Assembly: GCA_963763305.1 (NCBI GenBank)
Contig: CAVXNP010000001.1
Coordinates: forward strand, 2,418,001-2,482,000
Reading direction: 5' to 3'
DNA length: 64,000 nt
From: CAVXNP01 sp963763305
GTDB taxonomy: Bacteria > Pseudomonadota > Gammaproteobacteria > Xanthomonadales > Rhodanobacteraceae
Shown here: positions 51,001 to 60,867 of the stretch, piece after piece
How positions within the stretch are numbered: position 1 is the stretch's first letter
How the letters are laid out: each line of letters opens with the position of its first letter
Notes under the pieces: model-generated
Told to the model about the DNA's origin: nothing
The model's input: the letters and a program-made list of their open reading frames with translations, nothing else
The model's database searches: none
Translations under genes and position numbers: made by a program

Positions 51001-52016
51001 TGGACAAACAGCCGGGCATGGCGCCGGTATCGGCGGCGTCGGCACGGTCGGCTCCGGTTGCGACCGAGCCGTCAGCCGACGATCCGGCGGCCACCGGCAT
51101 CAATCCGGCGTCGCTGCCGCCGCTGCATCTGTGGGTGGGCGACCTGCGGCTGGGCCAGGCGCGTCTGGGCGAGGCGCGCCTGGAAACCTGGCCGACCGGG
51201 CAGGGTATGCACATCGACCAGTTGCGTGCGCTGTCGCGCAAGGTGCAGATCACCGCTTCGGGCGACTGGAACGGTGATGCCGGCAACAGCCACACCCGGC
51301 TGGCTATCGATTTCGCCGCCGAGGATGTGGGCAGCCTGCTCGGTGCGCTGGGCTACGAGGGGCTGTTCGATGGCGGCAAGACGCGCGCCCGGCTGGACGC
51401 GCGCTGGCCGGGTGCGCCGTCGGCGCTGGCGCTGGCCAACATGGACGGCACGCTTTCGATCAATGTCACCCGGGGGCACATTCCCGAAGTCGCCGCGGGC
51501 GTCGGACGGCTGTTCGGACTGGTCTCGGTGGCCGAGTTGCCACGCCGGTTGTCGCTCGACTTCGGCGACGTGTTCGGCAAGGGGTTGGCGTTCGACGCCA
51601 TCAGCGGCGATTTCCGGCTCGGCGGCGGCAATGCCACCACCAGCGACCTGAAGATCGTCGGGCCGGCGGCCGAGATACGCATCTCCGGACGCACCGGCTT
51701 GCGCACGCACGACTACGACCAGCAGGTACTGGTGGTGCCCCACCTCGGTGGCAGCCTGCCGGTGGTCGGCGCCGTGGTCGGCGGTCCGGTGGGGGCGGCC
51801 GCGGGCTTTGCCGTGCAGGGACTGCTCGGCAAAGGCCTGAACAAGGCGGCCAGCGCCCGCTATCGGGTCACCGGTACCTGGGAAAAGCCGGTCATGACCC
51901 TGATCGAAAAGCATGGCGCGGCCGCACCGCCGGCACCGGCCACCCCTGCTGTTCGGCCACCCGCTGCGACGGGGACGATCGCCGCACCGGCAACGACCGT
52001 TCCGCTGTCGCACTGA
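48070..52016 (+). CDS. YhdP-like AsmA-family protein, DUF3971 (one frameshift)
   Basis: About 1,315 residues when repaired. One N-terminal transmembrane helix (VIALAVLVALAQLLLPLL, about residues 19-38) is followed by a very long beta-rich periplasmic region. It begins with WVAQQLSQRLQRPVSFASMEGRWQGSGP and ends with the conserved AsmA-like block and GPVGAAAGFAVQGLLGKGLNKAAS. In E. coli, YhdP helps carry phospholipids to the outer membrane. GTG start 48070, 22 bp after rng. A frameshift near 50262 splits it. It lies between rng and tldD, the usual neighbours of yhdP. Confidence 0.87.
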
Positions 52017-52309
52017 GCCGACGCCTCCGGGTGTGCCCGGAGGTTCGCGTCCACTCCGTTGCACCCTCCACAAACACAATTGCCGGTCGGCACGCATGCG
52101 CGACGCCGTCGAGCGCGTTTGCCACGAAGCGTGACCAGCGGTCAAAGCCACCTCCGGATTCCGGCCGCTTTTCGCGGATGCCGCCGCTTGCGCGGATGGG
52201 CGCGGTTCGAGCGCCCGGGCGTGGTTGCCGACGAGCCAGAGGCTTTAAAGCGCCGGGGCAGAGCCCCATGTGGGATAGTCAACGACCACCTGCAGACGAA
52301 GCCGTGCCC

Positions 52310-53749
52310 ATGGACAACCTGATCGACCAAGCCCAAAGCAAGCTGCTGGCGCCCGGCGGCCTGGCCACCGGGGACCTGGACCGCGTGTTCAGCCAGCTGA
52401 TGGGGCCGTCGATCGACACCGCCGACCTGTATTTCCAGCACTCGCGCAGCGAGTCGTGGCTGCTGGAGGAGGGCATCGTCAAGGACGGCAGTCACTCGAT
52501 CGAGCAGGGCGTGGGCGTGCGGGCGATCTCCGGCGAGAAGACCGGTTTCGCCTATTCCGACGAGATCGTGTTGCCGCAGTTGCTGGAGGCCTCGCGCGCG
52601 GCGCGGGCGATCGCCCAGGGCGGCAATGGCGCCGGCAAGCCGCTGGCGGTCAACGGCGCCCGCGCGCTGTATCCGGCGATCGACCCGGTCGAGAGCCTGC
52701 CCAACCCCGAGAAGATCGCGGTGCTGCGCGAGGTGGATGCCTGGGCGCGCTCGCGCGACCCGCGGGTGAAGCAGGTCATCGTCAGCCTGGCTGGCACCAT
52801 GGATACCATCCTGGTCGCCGGGTCGGATGGCACGCTGGCCGCCGACGTGCGCCCGCTGGTGCGTCTGAACGTGCAGGTGATCGCCGAGCAGAACGGCCGG
52901 CGCGAGCAGGGCCATGCCGGTGGCGGCGGCCGCTACGGCTACCGCGAGCTGCTGGAGAACGGCCGTGCCATGGCGTTTGCCGAAGAGGCGGTGCGCCAGG
53001 CCCTGGTCAATCTGGACGCGGTCGATGCCCCGGCCGGCAACATGACCGTGGTGCTCGGCCCGGGCTGGCCCGGCGTGCTGCTGCACGAAGCCATCGGGCA
53101 CGGACTGGAGGGCGACTTCAACCGCAAGGGCAGTTCGGCGTTTGCCGGCAAACTGGGCCAGCGGGTGGCCGCGCCCGGTGTCACGGTGGTTGACGACGGC
53201 ACCCTCGCCGGGCGTCGCGGCTCGCTCAGCATCGACGACGAAGGCACCGTTACCGAGTGCACCACCCTGATCGAGGACGGCATCCTCAAGGGTTACATGC
53301 AGGACAAGCTCAACGCGCACCTGATGGGCATGGCACCGACCGGCAACGGGCGGCGCGAATCGTTCGCCCAGCTGCCGATGCCGCGCATGACCAACACCTA
53401 CATGCGCGCGGGCGACCGTGATCCGGCCGAGATCATCCGTTCGGTCAAGCGCGGCCTGTACGCGGTGAACTTCGGCGGCGGCCAGGTCGACATCACCAGC
53501 GGCAAGTTCGTGTTCTCTGCCAGCGAGGCGTACCTGATCGAGGACGGCAAGGTCACCGCCCCGGTCAAGGGCGCCACCCTGATCGGCGCCGGCCCGGAGG
53601 TGCTTACCCGGGTGTCGATGATCGGCAACGACCTGAAGCTGGACGAGGGCGTGGGTGTCTGCGGCAAGGACGGCCAGAGCGTCCCCGTCGGCGTCGGCCA
53701 GCCGACCCTGAAGATCGACGGCATGACCGTCGGCGGGACCGCCAGCTGA
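52310..53749 (+). CDS. tldD: Metalloprotease TldD
   Basis: 479 residues. Cytoplasmic zinc protease that with TldE/PmbA degrades or matures peptides such as microcin and CcdA. VGVRAISGEKTGFAYSDE near residue 65, the zinc motif HEAIGHGLEGDFNRKG near 262 and SGKFVFSASEAYLIEDGK near 402. ATG 52310 is chosen by homology; in-frame GTG 52304 and ATG 52268 are alternatives. Intact. Confidence 0.94.
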   Translation: MDNLIDQAQSKLLAPGGLATGDLDRVFSQLMGPSIDTADLYFQHSRSESWLLEEGIVKDGSHSIEQGVGVRAISGEKTGFAYSDEIVLPQLLEASRAARAIAQGGNGAGKPLAVNGARALYPAIDPVESLPNPEKIAVLREVDAWARSRDPRVKQVIVSLAGTMDTILVAGSDGTLAADVRPLVRLNVQVIAEQNGRREQGHAGGGGRYGYRELLENGRAMAFAEEAVRQALVNLDAVDAPAGNMTVVLGPGWPGVLLHEAIGHGLEGDFNRKGSSAFAGKLGQRVAAPGVTVVDDGTLAGRRGSLSIDDEGTVTECTTLIEDGILKGYMQDKLNAHLMGMAPTGNGRRESFAQLPMPRMTNTYMRAGDRDPAEIIRSVKRGLYAVNFGGGQVDITSGKFVFSASEAYLIEDGKVTAPVKGATLIGAGPEVLTRVSMIGNDLKLDEGVGVCGKDGQSVPVGVGQPTLKIDGMTVGGTAS

Positions 53750-53781
53750 GCTGACAATCCCGACGCAGCGCGACCCCTGTT

Positions 53782-54862
53782 GCAGGAGCGGCTTCAGCCG
53801 CGACGGGGGCTTGCCCCGGACATTGCGGCTATCGCGACTGAAGTCGCTCCTACAAGGGTTGGAAGGCCGAGGTACGCCGACCCCCTGCGGCTGTTGTAGG
53901 AGCGGCTTCAGCCGCGACCCGGGGGCTTGCCCGGGACATTGCGGCTGTCGCGACTGAAGTCGCTCCTACAAGGGTTGGAAGGCCGAGGTACGCCGACCCC
54001 CTGCGGCTGTTGTAGGAGCGGCTTCAGCCGCGACCGGGGGCTTGCCCGGGACATTGCGGCTGTCGCGACTGAAGTCGCTCCTACAAGGGTTGGAAGGCCG
54101 AGATACGCCGATGCCCGTGCGCCTGTTGTGGGAGCGGCTTCAGCCGCGACTGGGGGCTTGCCCGGAATTCGCGGCTATCGCGACTGAGGTCGCTCCTACA
54201 GGGGTTGGAAGGACCGAGATACGACCGATGCCTGTGCGCCTGTCGTAGGGAGCGGCTTCAGCCGCGACTGGGGGCTTGCCCGGATATTGCGGCTATCGCG
54301 ACTGAAGTCGCTCCTACAAGGGTTGGAAGGCCGAGATACACCGATGCCTGTGCGCCTGTTGTAGGAGCGGCTTCAGCCGCGACTGGGGGCTTGCCCGGGA
54401 CATTGCGGCTATCGCGACTGAAGTCGCTCCTACAAGGGTTGGAAGGCCGAGATACGCCGATGCCTGTGCGCCTGTTGTAGGAGCGGCTTCAGCCGCGACT
54501 GGGGGCTTGCCCGGATATTGGGGCTGTCGCGACTGAAGTCGCTCCTACAAGGGTTGGAAGGCCAGATACACCGATGCCTGTGCGCCTGTTGTAGGAGCGG
54601 CTTCAGCCGCGACTGGGGGCTTGCCGGACATTGCGGCTATCGCGACTGAAGTCGCTCCTACAAGGGTTGGAAGGCCGAGATACGCCGATGCCCGTGCGCC
54701 TGTTGTAGGAGCGGCTTCAGCCGCGACCGGGGGCTTGCCCGGACATTGCGGCTATCGCGACTGAAGTCGCTCCTACAAGGGTTGGAAGGCCGAGGATACA
54801 CCGATGCCTGTGCGCCTGTTGTAGGAGCGGCTTCAGCCGCGAACTGGGGGCTTGCCCCAGGC
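53782..54862. repeat. Tandem array of ten inverted-repeat (BIME-like) units
   Basis: Ten copies of GGAGCGGCTTCAGCCGCG (units starting near 53782, 53896, 54012, 54128, 54245, 54361, 54477, 54591, 54705 and 54821) recur every 114-117 bp. Each unit holds the forward element, a GGGGGCTTGCCCGG spacer, the inverted element CGCGACTGAAGTCGCTCC, and a 40-bp linker (GGGTTGGAAGGCCGAGATAC...). Each can fold into a stem of about 22 bp. The tenth unit is cut after the spacer. Copies differ by a few bases. Fills the tldD-coaE gap. Confidence 0.93.
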
Positions 54863-54936
54863 ATAGCGACCGCGTTGTCGCGCCACGCTACAAGCACGTC
54901 CTGCCGGCAGTGACTGATCAGGCGGTGCTCGGTGGA

Positions 54937-55557
54937 TCAGGCAGCGGCCAGCGCCAGGTAGTGCCGGTGCAGCCTGGCTACCGCTGCGTCCAGGGCTGTA
55001 CTTCGTCGCCGCTGTTGTCGATGACGTCGTCGGCCAGCGCCAGCCGCTGCGCGCGGGTGGCCTGCCGCTCGATCATCTGCGTGGCCAGGGCCTGGTCGAT
55101 GCCGTCGCGTGCCATCAGTCGGGCCAGTTGCAGCGCTTCGGGCACGTCGACCAGCAGCACGCGATCGACCCAGCGGTACTGCGTCGATGTTCTCCGCCAG
55201 CAGGGGGATGGCCAGCAGGCAGTAGGGATGTTGTTCGGCACTCACCCGGTCACGCAGCCAGCTGCGGACCCGCGGATGGATGATGCCCTCCAGCGCTTGC
55301 CGGGCAGCGTCGTCGGCAAACACGCGTCGGCGCATCGCTCCACGGTCCAGCCGACCGGCCTCATCCAGCACCTCGGCTCCGAACGCCTGGACGACAGCGG
55401 CCAGGCCTTCACTGCCCGGCTCGATCACCGCTCGGGCGGCGACATCGGCATCATGGACCGGTACGCCCAGTGCTTCGAAGCGACGGGTCACCGCACTCTT
55501 GCCCGAGGCGATGCCGCCGGTCAGCGCCACGACATAGGCGTGCCCTCGCGTGCTCAC
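54937..55557 (-). CDS. coaE: Dephospho-CoA kinase (two frameshifts)
   Basis: Last step of coenzyme A synthesis. N-terminal P-loop VVALTGGIASGKSAVTRRFEALGV, then VHDADVAAR and IHPRVRSWL. The frame shifts near 55184 before QYRWVDRVLLVDVPEALQLARLMARDGI, and again near 55005 before ALDAAVARLHRHYLALAAA. The ends share one frame. Corrected length about 206 residues. Its start overlaps the pilD stop by four bases. Confidence 0.93.
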   Translation of the reverse strand: MSTRGHAYVVALTGGIASGKSAVTRRFEALGVPVHDADVAARAVIEPGSEGLAAVVQAFGAEVLDEAGRLDRGAMRRRVFADDAARQALEGIIHPRVRSWLRDRVSAEQHPYCLLAIPLLAENIDAVPLGRSRAAGRRARSAATGPTDGTRRHRPGPGHADDRAAGHPRAAAGAGRRRHRQQRRRSTALDAAVARLHRHYLALAAA

Positions 55558-56417
55558 CGCAAGCCAGCGACGCGCATGTACGCCTGCAGCAGGTGGTCAC
55601 CGGCGACGAACCAGACCCAGCCGGCGGCCGCGATGAACGGGCCGAACGGGATGGGAATGTCCCGCTCGTGCTTGCGCAGCGCCATCATGCCGACGCCGAC
55701 CACGGCGCCGATCAGCGACGACAGCAGCACGATCGGCAGCAGCGCGACCGGCCCCATCCAGGCGCCCAGTGCCGCCAGCAATTTGAAGTCCCCGTAGCCC
55801 ATGCCTTCCTTGCCGGTGGCCAGCTTGAACAGCCAGTACACGCTCCACAGGCTGAGATAGCCGAGGGCGGCGGCCAGGATCGCCGACGCCGGCATCACGA
55901 ACATCGGCAGCAGGCTCAGTACCAGGCCGAGCCAGAGCAGCGGATAGGTCAGCTGATCCGGCAGCAACTGGGTACGCAGATCGATCCCCGCCAGCGCCAG
56001 CAGCATCCAGGTGAACAGCAATCCGGCCAGCGCCGGCCAGGTCGGACCGAATTTCCACACGATGACGGCGCTCGACACCGCGCCGAGCAACTCCACCAGC
56101 GGGTATTGCAGCGAAATCGGCTGCTTGCAGTAGCGGCAGCGTCCGCGCAGCAGCAGCCAGCCGAACAGGGGAATGTTGTCGCGTGCCGCCAGCGGGTGCT
56201 TGCAGCGGGGGCAGTGCGAGGGTTCGCGCACGATGCCTGGTGGCATCGGCGCTTCATCCTGGTCGTCGCTCAGGCCAAGTTCCACGCGTGCCTCGCGCTG
56301 CCACTGCGCGGCCAATCGCGCGGGAATACGCAGGATCACCACGTTGAGAAAACTGCCTACCAGCAGCCCCAGCACCGCGGCAAAGGCTATCCAGACGGGC
56401 ATGGGCAGGTCGTGCAA
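55554..56417 (-). CDS. pilD: Type IV prepilin peptidase PilD
   Basis: 287 residues, intact. Cleaves and N-methylates prepilins and pseudopilins. Eight hydrophobic helices; the cytoplasmic zinc loop has two CxxC pairs (CPRCKHPLAARD and CRYCKQPIS). The two catalytic Asp are in GIDLRTQLLPD and GMGYGDFKLL. Followed by coaE in a coupled unit, as in Pseudomonas and Xanthomonas. Confidence 0.96.
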   Translation of the reverse strand: MHDLPMPVWIAFAAVLGLLVGSFLNVVILRIPARLAAQWQREARVELGLSDDQDEAPMPPGIVREPSHCPRCKHPLAARDNIPLFGWLLLRGRCRYCKQPISLQYPLVELLGAVSSAVIVWKFGPTWPALAGLLFTWMLLALAGIDLRTQLLPDQLTYPLLWLGLVLSLLPMFVMPASAILAAALGYLSLWSVYWLFKLATGKEGMGYGDFKLLAALGAWMGPVALLPIVLLSSLIGAVVGVGMMALRKHERDIPIPFGPFIAAAGWVWFVAGDHLLQAYMRVAGLR

Positions 56418-56494
56418 GGCAACATCCTTGAGCGTGGAAGCGCCGCCGCATCATCGCCCGGCGGGGCCATGGTGCGGCGGGCCGTGAGGCGGGG

Positions 56495-57763
56495 TCAGAA
56501 GGTTCCGGCGAGCTTGAAGATCGGCAGGTAAAGCGCCACCACGATGCCACCGACCAGCGAACCCAGCACCACCATGATCAGCGGTTCGAGCAGCGTGGAC
56601 AAGGTATCGACGGCATTGTTCACCTCATCCTCGTAGAACTCGGCCACCTTGAACAACATGTTGTCCAGTGCGCCCGATTCCTCGCCGATGGCGGTCATCT
56701 GCACCACCATGTTGGGGAACAACGCTGCCTGTCGCATGGCCAACTGCAACTGGTGACCGACCGAGATGTCCTCCCGCATCTGTTTCACCGCATCGCCGTA
56801 GACGATGCTGCCGGTGGCCCCGGCAACCGCATCAAGTGCCTCCACCAGCGGTACGCCGGCGCGGAAGGTGACACCCAGGGTGCGGGCAAAGCGGGCGATC
56901 GCGGAGTTGCGCACGATGTTGCCCATCACCGGCATCTTCAGGGCCACACGGTCCATGAAATGGGCGAACGCGGGCGAGCGCTTCTTGGCGAAGATGATCC
57001 CGCCGATGCCCAGCACCAGGCCGCCGATGATGATGTACCAGGAATGTTGCATGAACTCCGACGCGTCCACCAGGAACTGGGTGGGCGCAGGCAGCGAGGC
57101 GCCGGCGTCCTCGAAGGTCTTGGCGAATACCGGCACCACGAACAGCAGCATGATCAGGATGACGATAAACACCACGCCCAGCACCATCATCGGGTAGAAC
57201 AGCGCCTTCTTGATCTTCTTCTTCATCGCCTCGGTACGCTCCTTGTAGGTAGCGACCGTGTCCAGCACCGTGTCCAGCACGCCGGCGGTTTCACCCGCCC
57301 GCACCAGGTTGCGATAGAGCTCGTCGAACTCCACCGGGTAGCGGCCCAGCGCCTCATGCAGCGACTGTCCGCCCTCGATGCCCTGCTTGACGTCGTTGAG
57401 CATGTTCTTGAAGCGGATGTTTTTCTGTCCGTCCGCAATGATCTCGAACGACTGCACCAGCGGCACGCCGGACGCCATCATGGTGGCGATCTGGCGGCTG
57501 AAGATGGCGACATCGCCGGGCTTGACCTTGCTTCCGGTCGAGCCGAACAGCGGTTTGGGCTTTTCGCGCACCGTCTGGGGATTCATGCCCTGGCGCCGAA
57601 GCTCGGCCTTGACCAGCGACGCGTTCTTGCTCGGCATCTGGCCCTGCATGCGCTTGCCGCGCTTGTCCAGGGCGACCCAGTCGTAGGTCGTCAGCTGACT
57701 GACTTCGGCGCGCTGGGCGCCGAGGGCACGTGCGTTCTTAGCGGTTGCGGTAGCCGTGGCCAT
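56495..57763 (-). CDS. pilC: Type IV pilus inner-membrane platform protein PilC
   Basis: 422 residues, intact. Two GspF repeats: the first around FSRQIATMMASGVPLVQSFEII, the second around FARTLGVTFRAGVPLVEALDAV. Three membrane helices (near 190-215, 240-262 and 395-418). ATG 57763, with GGGGGAC eight bases upstream, is preferred over the in-frame ATG at 57787. It lies between pilB and pilD; no pilin gene is present in the 134-bp gap to pilB. Confidence 0.95.
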   Translation of the reverse strand: MATATATAKNARALGAQRAEVSQLTTYDWVALDKRGKRMQGQMPSKNASLVKAELRRQGMNPQTVREKPKPLFGSTGSKVKPGDVAIFSRQIATMMASGVPLVQSFEIIADGQKNIRFKNMLNDVKQGIEGGQSLHEALGRYPVEFDELYRNLVRAGETAGVLDTVLDTVATYKERTEAMKKKIKKALFYPMMVLGVVFIVILIMLLFVVPVFAKTFEDAGASLPAPTQFLVDASEFMQHSWYIIIGGLVLGIGGIIFAKKRSPAFAHFMDRVALKMPVMGNIVRNSAIARFARTLGVTFRAGVPLVEALDAVAGATGSIVYGDAVKQMREDISVGHQLQLAMRQAALFPNMVVQMTAIGEESGALDNMLFKVAEFYEDEVNNAVDTLSTLLEPLIMVVLGSLVGGIVVALYLPIFKLAGTF

Positions 57764-57897
57764 GCGCGAAGTCCCCCAATGGTTCAAACCGCCGACGGCG
57801 CGGGCCGTGCGGCATAAGTTGCAGCATAGGTCATTCCGGACCCCCCAAACCGTGGCGCCTGGCGCAACTTCTCAGCGCCCGGCTCCCTCCCCGGGCC

Positions 57898-59626
57898 TCA
57901 GTCCTTGGTGACCCGATCGATCTCGGCCAGGCTGGTCAGCCCGTTTTTCACCTTCTCCAGGGCCGACGCGCGCAGATCGTTGATGCCCGCCTTCTGCGCC
58001 GCCTCGGCGATCTGGATGGCGTTGCCGCCCTGCAGGACGATCTTCTGGATATCCTCGGTCATGGGCATCACCTGATAAATGCCCACGCGCCCCTTGTAGC
58101 CCTCGTTGCACTGATCGCAGCCGTTGGCGTCATAGAGGGTCAGGCCGGCATCGATTTCGTCCTGCGAAAAGCCTGCCGCCAGCAGCGCATGCGGCGGCAA
58201 TTCCAGCGGCTTCTTGCAGTCGTGCAGGCGGCGGGCAAGCCGCTGGGCGATCACCAGCGTCACCGACGAGGTGATGTTGTAGGGGGCGATGCCCATGTTC
58301 ATCAGGCGCGCGATGGTCTGCGGGCCGTCGTTGGTGTGCAGGGTGGACAGCACCATATGGCCGGTCTGCGCGGCCTTGATGGCAATTTCGGCGGTTTCCA
58401 GGTCGCGTATTTCGCCGACCATGATCACGTCCGGATCCTGGCGCAGGAACGAGCGGAGCGCGGCGGCGAAGGTCATTCCCGCGCTTGACGTTCTGCTGGA
58501 CCTGATTGATGCCTTCGACGCGGATTTCCACCGGGTCCTCCACCGTCGAAATATTGCGCTCGGCGGTGTTGAGGATGTTCAGCGCGGTATACAGCGATAC
58601 GGTCTTGCCCGAGCCGGTCGGGCCGGTGACCAGCACCATGCCGTAGGGCTTGTGGATCGCATCGATGAAGAGCTTCTTCTGCGCCTCCTCGTAACCGAGC
58701 TTGTCGATGCCCAGCTTGGCCGACGAGCCGTCCAGGATACGCAGCACGATCTTTTCGCCGAACAGGGTCGGCAGGGTGCTCACGCGGAAGTCGACGGCGC
58801 GGCTCTTGGACAGGTTCAGCTTGATGCGCCCGTCCTGCGGCACCCTGCGCTCGGCGATGTCCAGGCCGGACATCACCTTCAGGCGGGAGGATATGCGGTT
58901 GGCCAGCTTCATCGGCGGGCTGGCCACCGCGCGCAGCATGCCGTCCATGCGCAGGCGTACCCGATAGGTGGTTTCGAACGGCTCGAAATGGATGTCCGAG
59001 GCGCCGCGGCGGATCGCATCGACCAGGATCTTGTTGACGAACTTGACCACCGGCGCTTCGTCGCCGCCGACCGCGTCCACGCCGGTGCTGGTTTCGGCTT
59101 CGTCGCTGCCGGTTTCCAGGTCCAGATCGTCCAGGTCGCCGGTATCCTCCATCTCCGGCATCTTGTTGCCCATGCTGGCCAGGGCGTTGTCGATGCCGCG
59201 CAGCAACTGGCCGCGCTCGATCAGGATCGGCTCCACCATGCAGTTGGAGTGGAACTTGATCTCGTCCAGTGCGTGCGACTGCATCGGATCGGCGATGCCG
59301 ACGAACAGGCGCTTGCCGCGCTTGAACAGTGGCAACGCCCGATGCTTGTTGACCAGCGCCTCGCTGATCAGATCCAGCGGCATCGACTTGGGCGAAATCG
59401 CGGCCACGTCCATCATCGGCATGCCGAACTCGATGGAGGCGATCTGGGTCATCCTGGCGCTTTCGACCAGGCCGTGGTCGAGCAGCCAGGTCAGCAGCGA
59501 GGCTTTCTTGGCATTGGAATCAAGTACGGCCTTGCGCACGTCCTCCTCGGGCATCACGCCCTCGGACACCAAGCGCCGCGCCATGCCGGTCAAGCCGGCG
59601 AGCGACGGCTCCAATTGCGTTGACAT
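57898..59626 (-). CDS. pilB: Type IV pilus assembly ATPase PilB (one frameshift)
   Basis: Extension motor of type IV pili. N-terminal MshEN-type domain (residues about 1-150), then RRGASDIHFEPFE, Walker A GPTGSGKT, Asp box TVEDPVEI, Walker B MVGEIRDLETAEIA, His box, and the cysteine motif CDQCNEGYKGRVGIYQV. One extra base near 58478 (GGGAATGACC) separates NVKRG from MTFAAALRSFLRQDPD. Repair gives 575 residues. Confidence 0.95.
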
Positions 59627-59949
59627 ATGCGAAATCCGCCCCAGGCCCCTGATTGTCTGGGAATTTAACGCAGAAACGCCGCCGGGTCATCTGTTGTCGT
59701 GCCGCATCTTGCGGAAAGTGATGCAACGCACACCCGCCCCTGCACGGGCGGTCCCCACCCCGCCCACCCTGTAGGAGCGGCTTCAGCCGCGACCCACCGC
59801 AGCCCAGCCCATGCAGGAGCAGCTTCAGCCGCGACCCACCGCAGCCCACACGCCCATGTGGGAGCGGCTTCAGCCGCGACCGGCCACAACCCCGACAACT
59901 CCCGCCCCCGCACTCCGCGTTATGATCCCCTCAACACCGGGGGACCACC
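59627..59949. other. Divergent intergenic region between pilB and a glycosyltransferase
   Basis: 323 bp with no gene. It carries three direct copies of the GGAGCGGCTTCAGCCGCG element and must also contain promoters for both flanking genes; I could not identify convincing boxes for either. Confidence 0.5.
59771..59879. repeat. Three dispersed copies of the array repeat
   Basis: Copies at 59771-59792, 59813-59834 and 59858-59879, all in the same orientation, spaced 42-45 bp and separated by a short CCCACCGCAGCCCA spacer. They match the forward element of the array at 53782-54862 (the second copy has one change, GAGCAG for GAGCGG) but lack the inverted partner. Confidence 0.9.
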
Positions 59950-60789
59950 TTGAACCGTCTGAGCATCATCCTTCCCGCCAAGAACGAGGCGGCCGCGCTG
60001 GCCGACGTACTTCCGGCACTGCGCGCCGCCCAGCCGCAGGCGGAGATCATCGTGGTGGACGACGGCTCCACCGACGACACCCGCCAGGTGTGCCAGACAA
60101 ACGCAGTGACCTGCCTGTCATCTCCGTATTCCATGGGCAACGGCGCGGCGATCAAGCGCGGCACGCGCGCGGCCTCGGGTGACCTGCTGGTATTCATGGA
60201 CGGCGACGGACAGCACGATCCGGCCGACGTGGCCCGCCTGCTCGGCAAGCTCGACGAAGGCTACGACATGGTGGTGGGGGCGCGTGACTGGGGCAGCCAG
60301 GCCGGGGTAGGGCGGGGTCTGGCCAATACGCTGTACAACTGGCTGGCCAGCCGCATGACCGGCCATCCCGTAGCCGACCTCACCTCCGGTTTCCGTGCCG
60401 TGCGCGCGGACAAATTCAAGGAATTCCTGCACCTGTTGCCCAACGGCTTTTCCTATCCGACCACCAGCACCATGGCGTTTTTCCGCAGCGCCTACCCGGT
60501 GGCGTACGTGCCGATCAAGGCAGCCCAGCGCGTCGGCACCAGCCATATCCGCCCCGTGCGTGACGGCATCCGCTTCCTGCTGATCATCTTCAAGATCGCC
60601 ACGCTCTACTCGCCGTTGAAGTTGTTTGTGCCGGCCAGCGCGCTGTTTTTCCTGCTTGGCTGCGCCAATTACCTGTGGACCTACTTCCATTACGCACGTC
60701 TGACCAACATCAGCACCTTGCTGTGGAGCGCGGCCGTGATCGTGTTCCTGATCGGACTTGATTTCCGAGGCCTGATTTCCGAGCAATGA
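59950..60789 (+). CDS. Family 2 glycosyltransferase with C-terminal membrane anchor
   Basis: 279 residues from a TTG start at 59950 (GGGGGA just upstream). DPM1-like catalytic domain: LSIILPAKNEAAAL, IIVVDDGSTDDT, FMDGDGQHDP (DxD), and DLTSGFRAVRADKF. Two hydrophobic helices near residues 219-240 and 255-275. Probably moves a sugar from a nucleotide sugar to polyprenyl phosphate at the inner membrane. Intact, at the head of the polysaccharide cluster. Confidence 0.88.
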   Translation: MNRLSIILPAKNEAAALADVLPALRAAQPQAEIIVVDDGSTDDTRQVCQTNAVTCLSSPYSMGNGAAIKRGTRAASGDLLVFMDGDGQHDPADVARLLGKLDEGYDMVVGARDWGSQAGVGRGLANTLYNWLASRMTGHPVADLTSGFRAVRADKFKEFLHLLPNGFSYPTTSTMAFFRSAYPVAYVPIKAAQRVGTSHIRPVRDGIRFLLIIFKIATLYSPLKLFVPASALFFLLGCANYLWTYFHYARLTNISTLLWSAAVIVFLIGLDFRGLISEQ

Positions 60790-60867
60790 CCGGATTGACC
60801 TACAAGTGATGAGCGCTCGTCAGCCCGATCCACGAATCGAATACCAGGAACCTGACAAGGCGCATGC

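Noticed and set aside
53782..54862. CRISPR array
   Set aside because: The spacers are conserved rather than unique, the repeat is an internal palindrome, and no cas genes are present.
53927..54897. Several 60-90 residue open frames in the repeat array
   Set aside because: They are translations of the REP units and change with each unit; not genes.
59627..59720. Sigma-54 promoter for pilB
   Set aside because: GGCACG is present on the minus strand but the required GC at the -12 position is absent at correct spacing.
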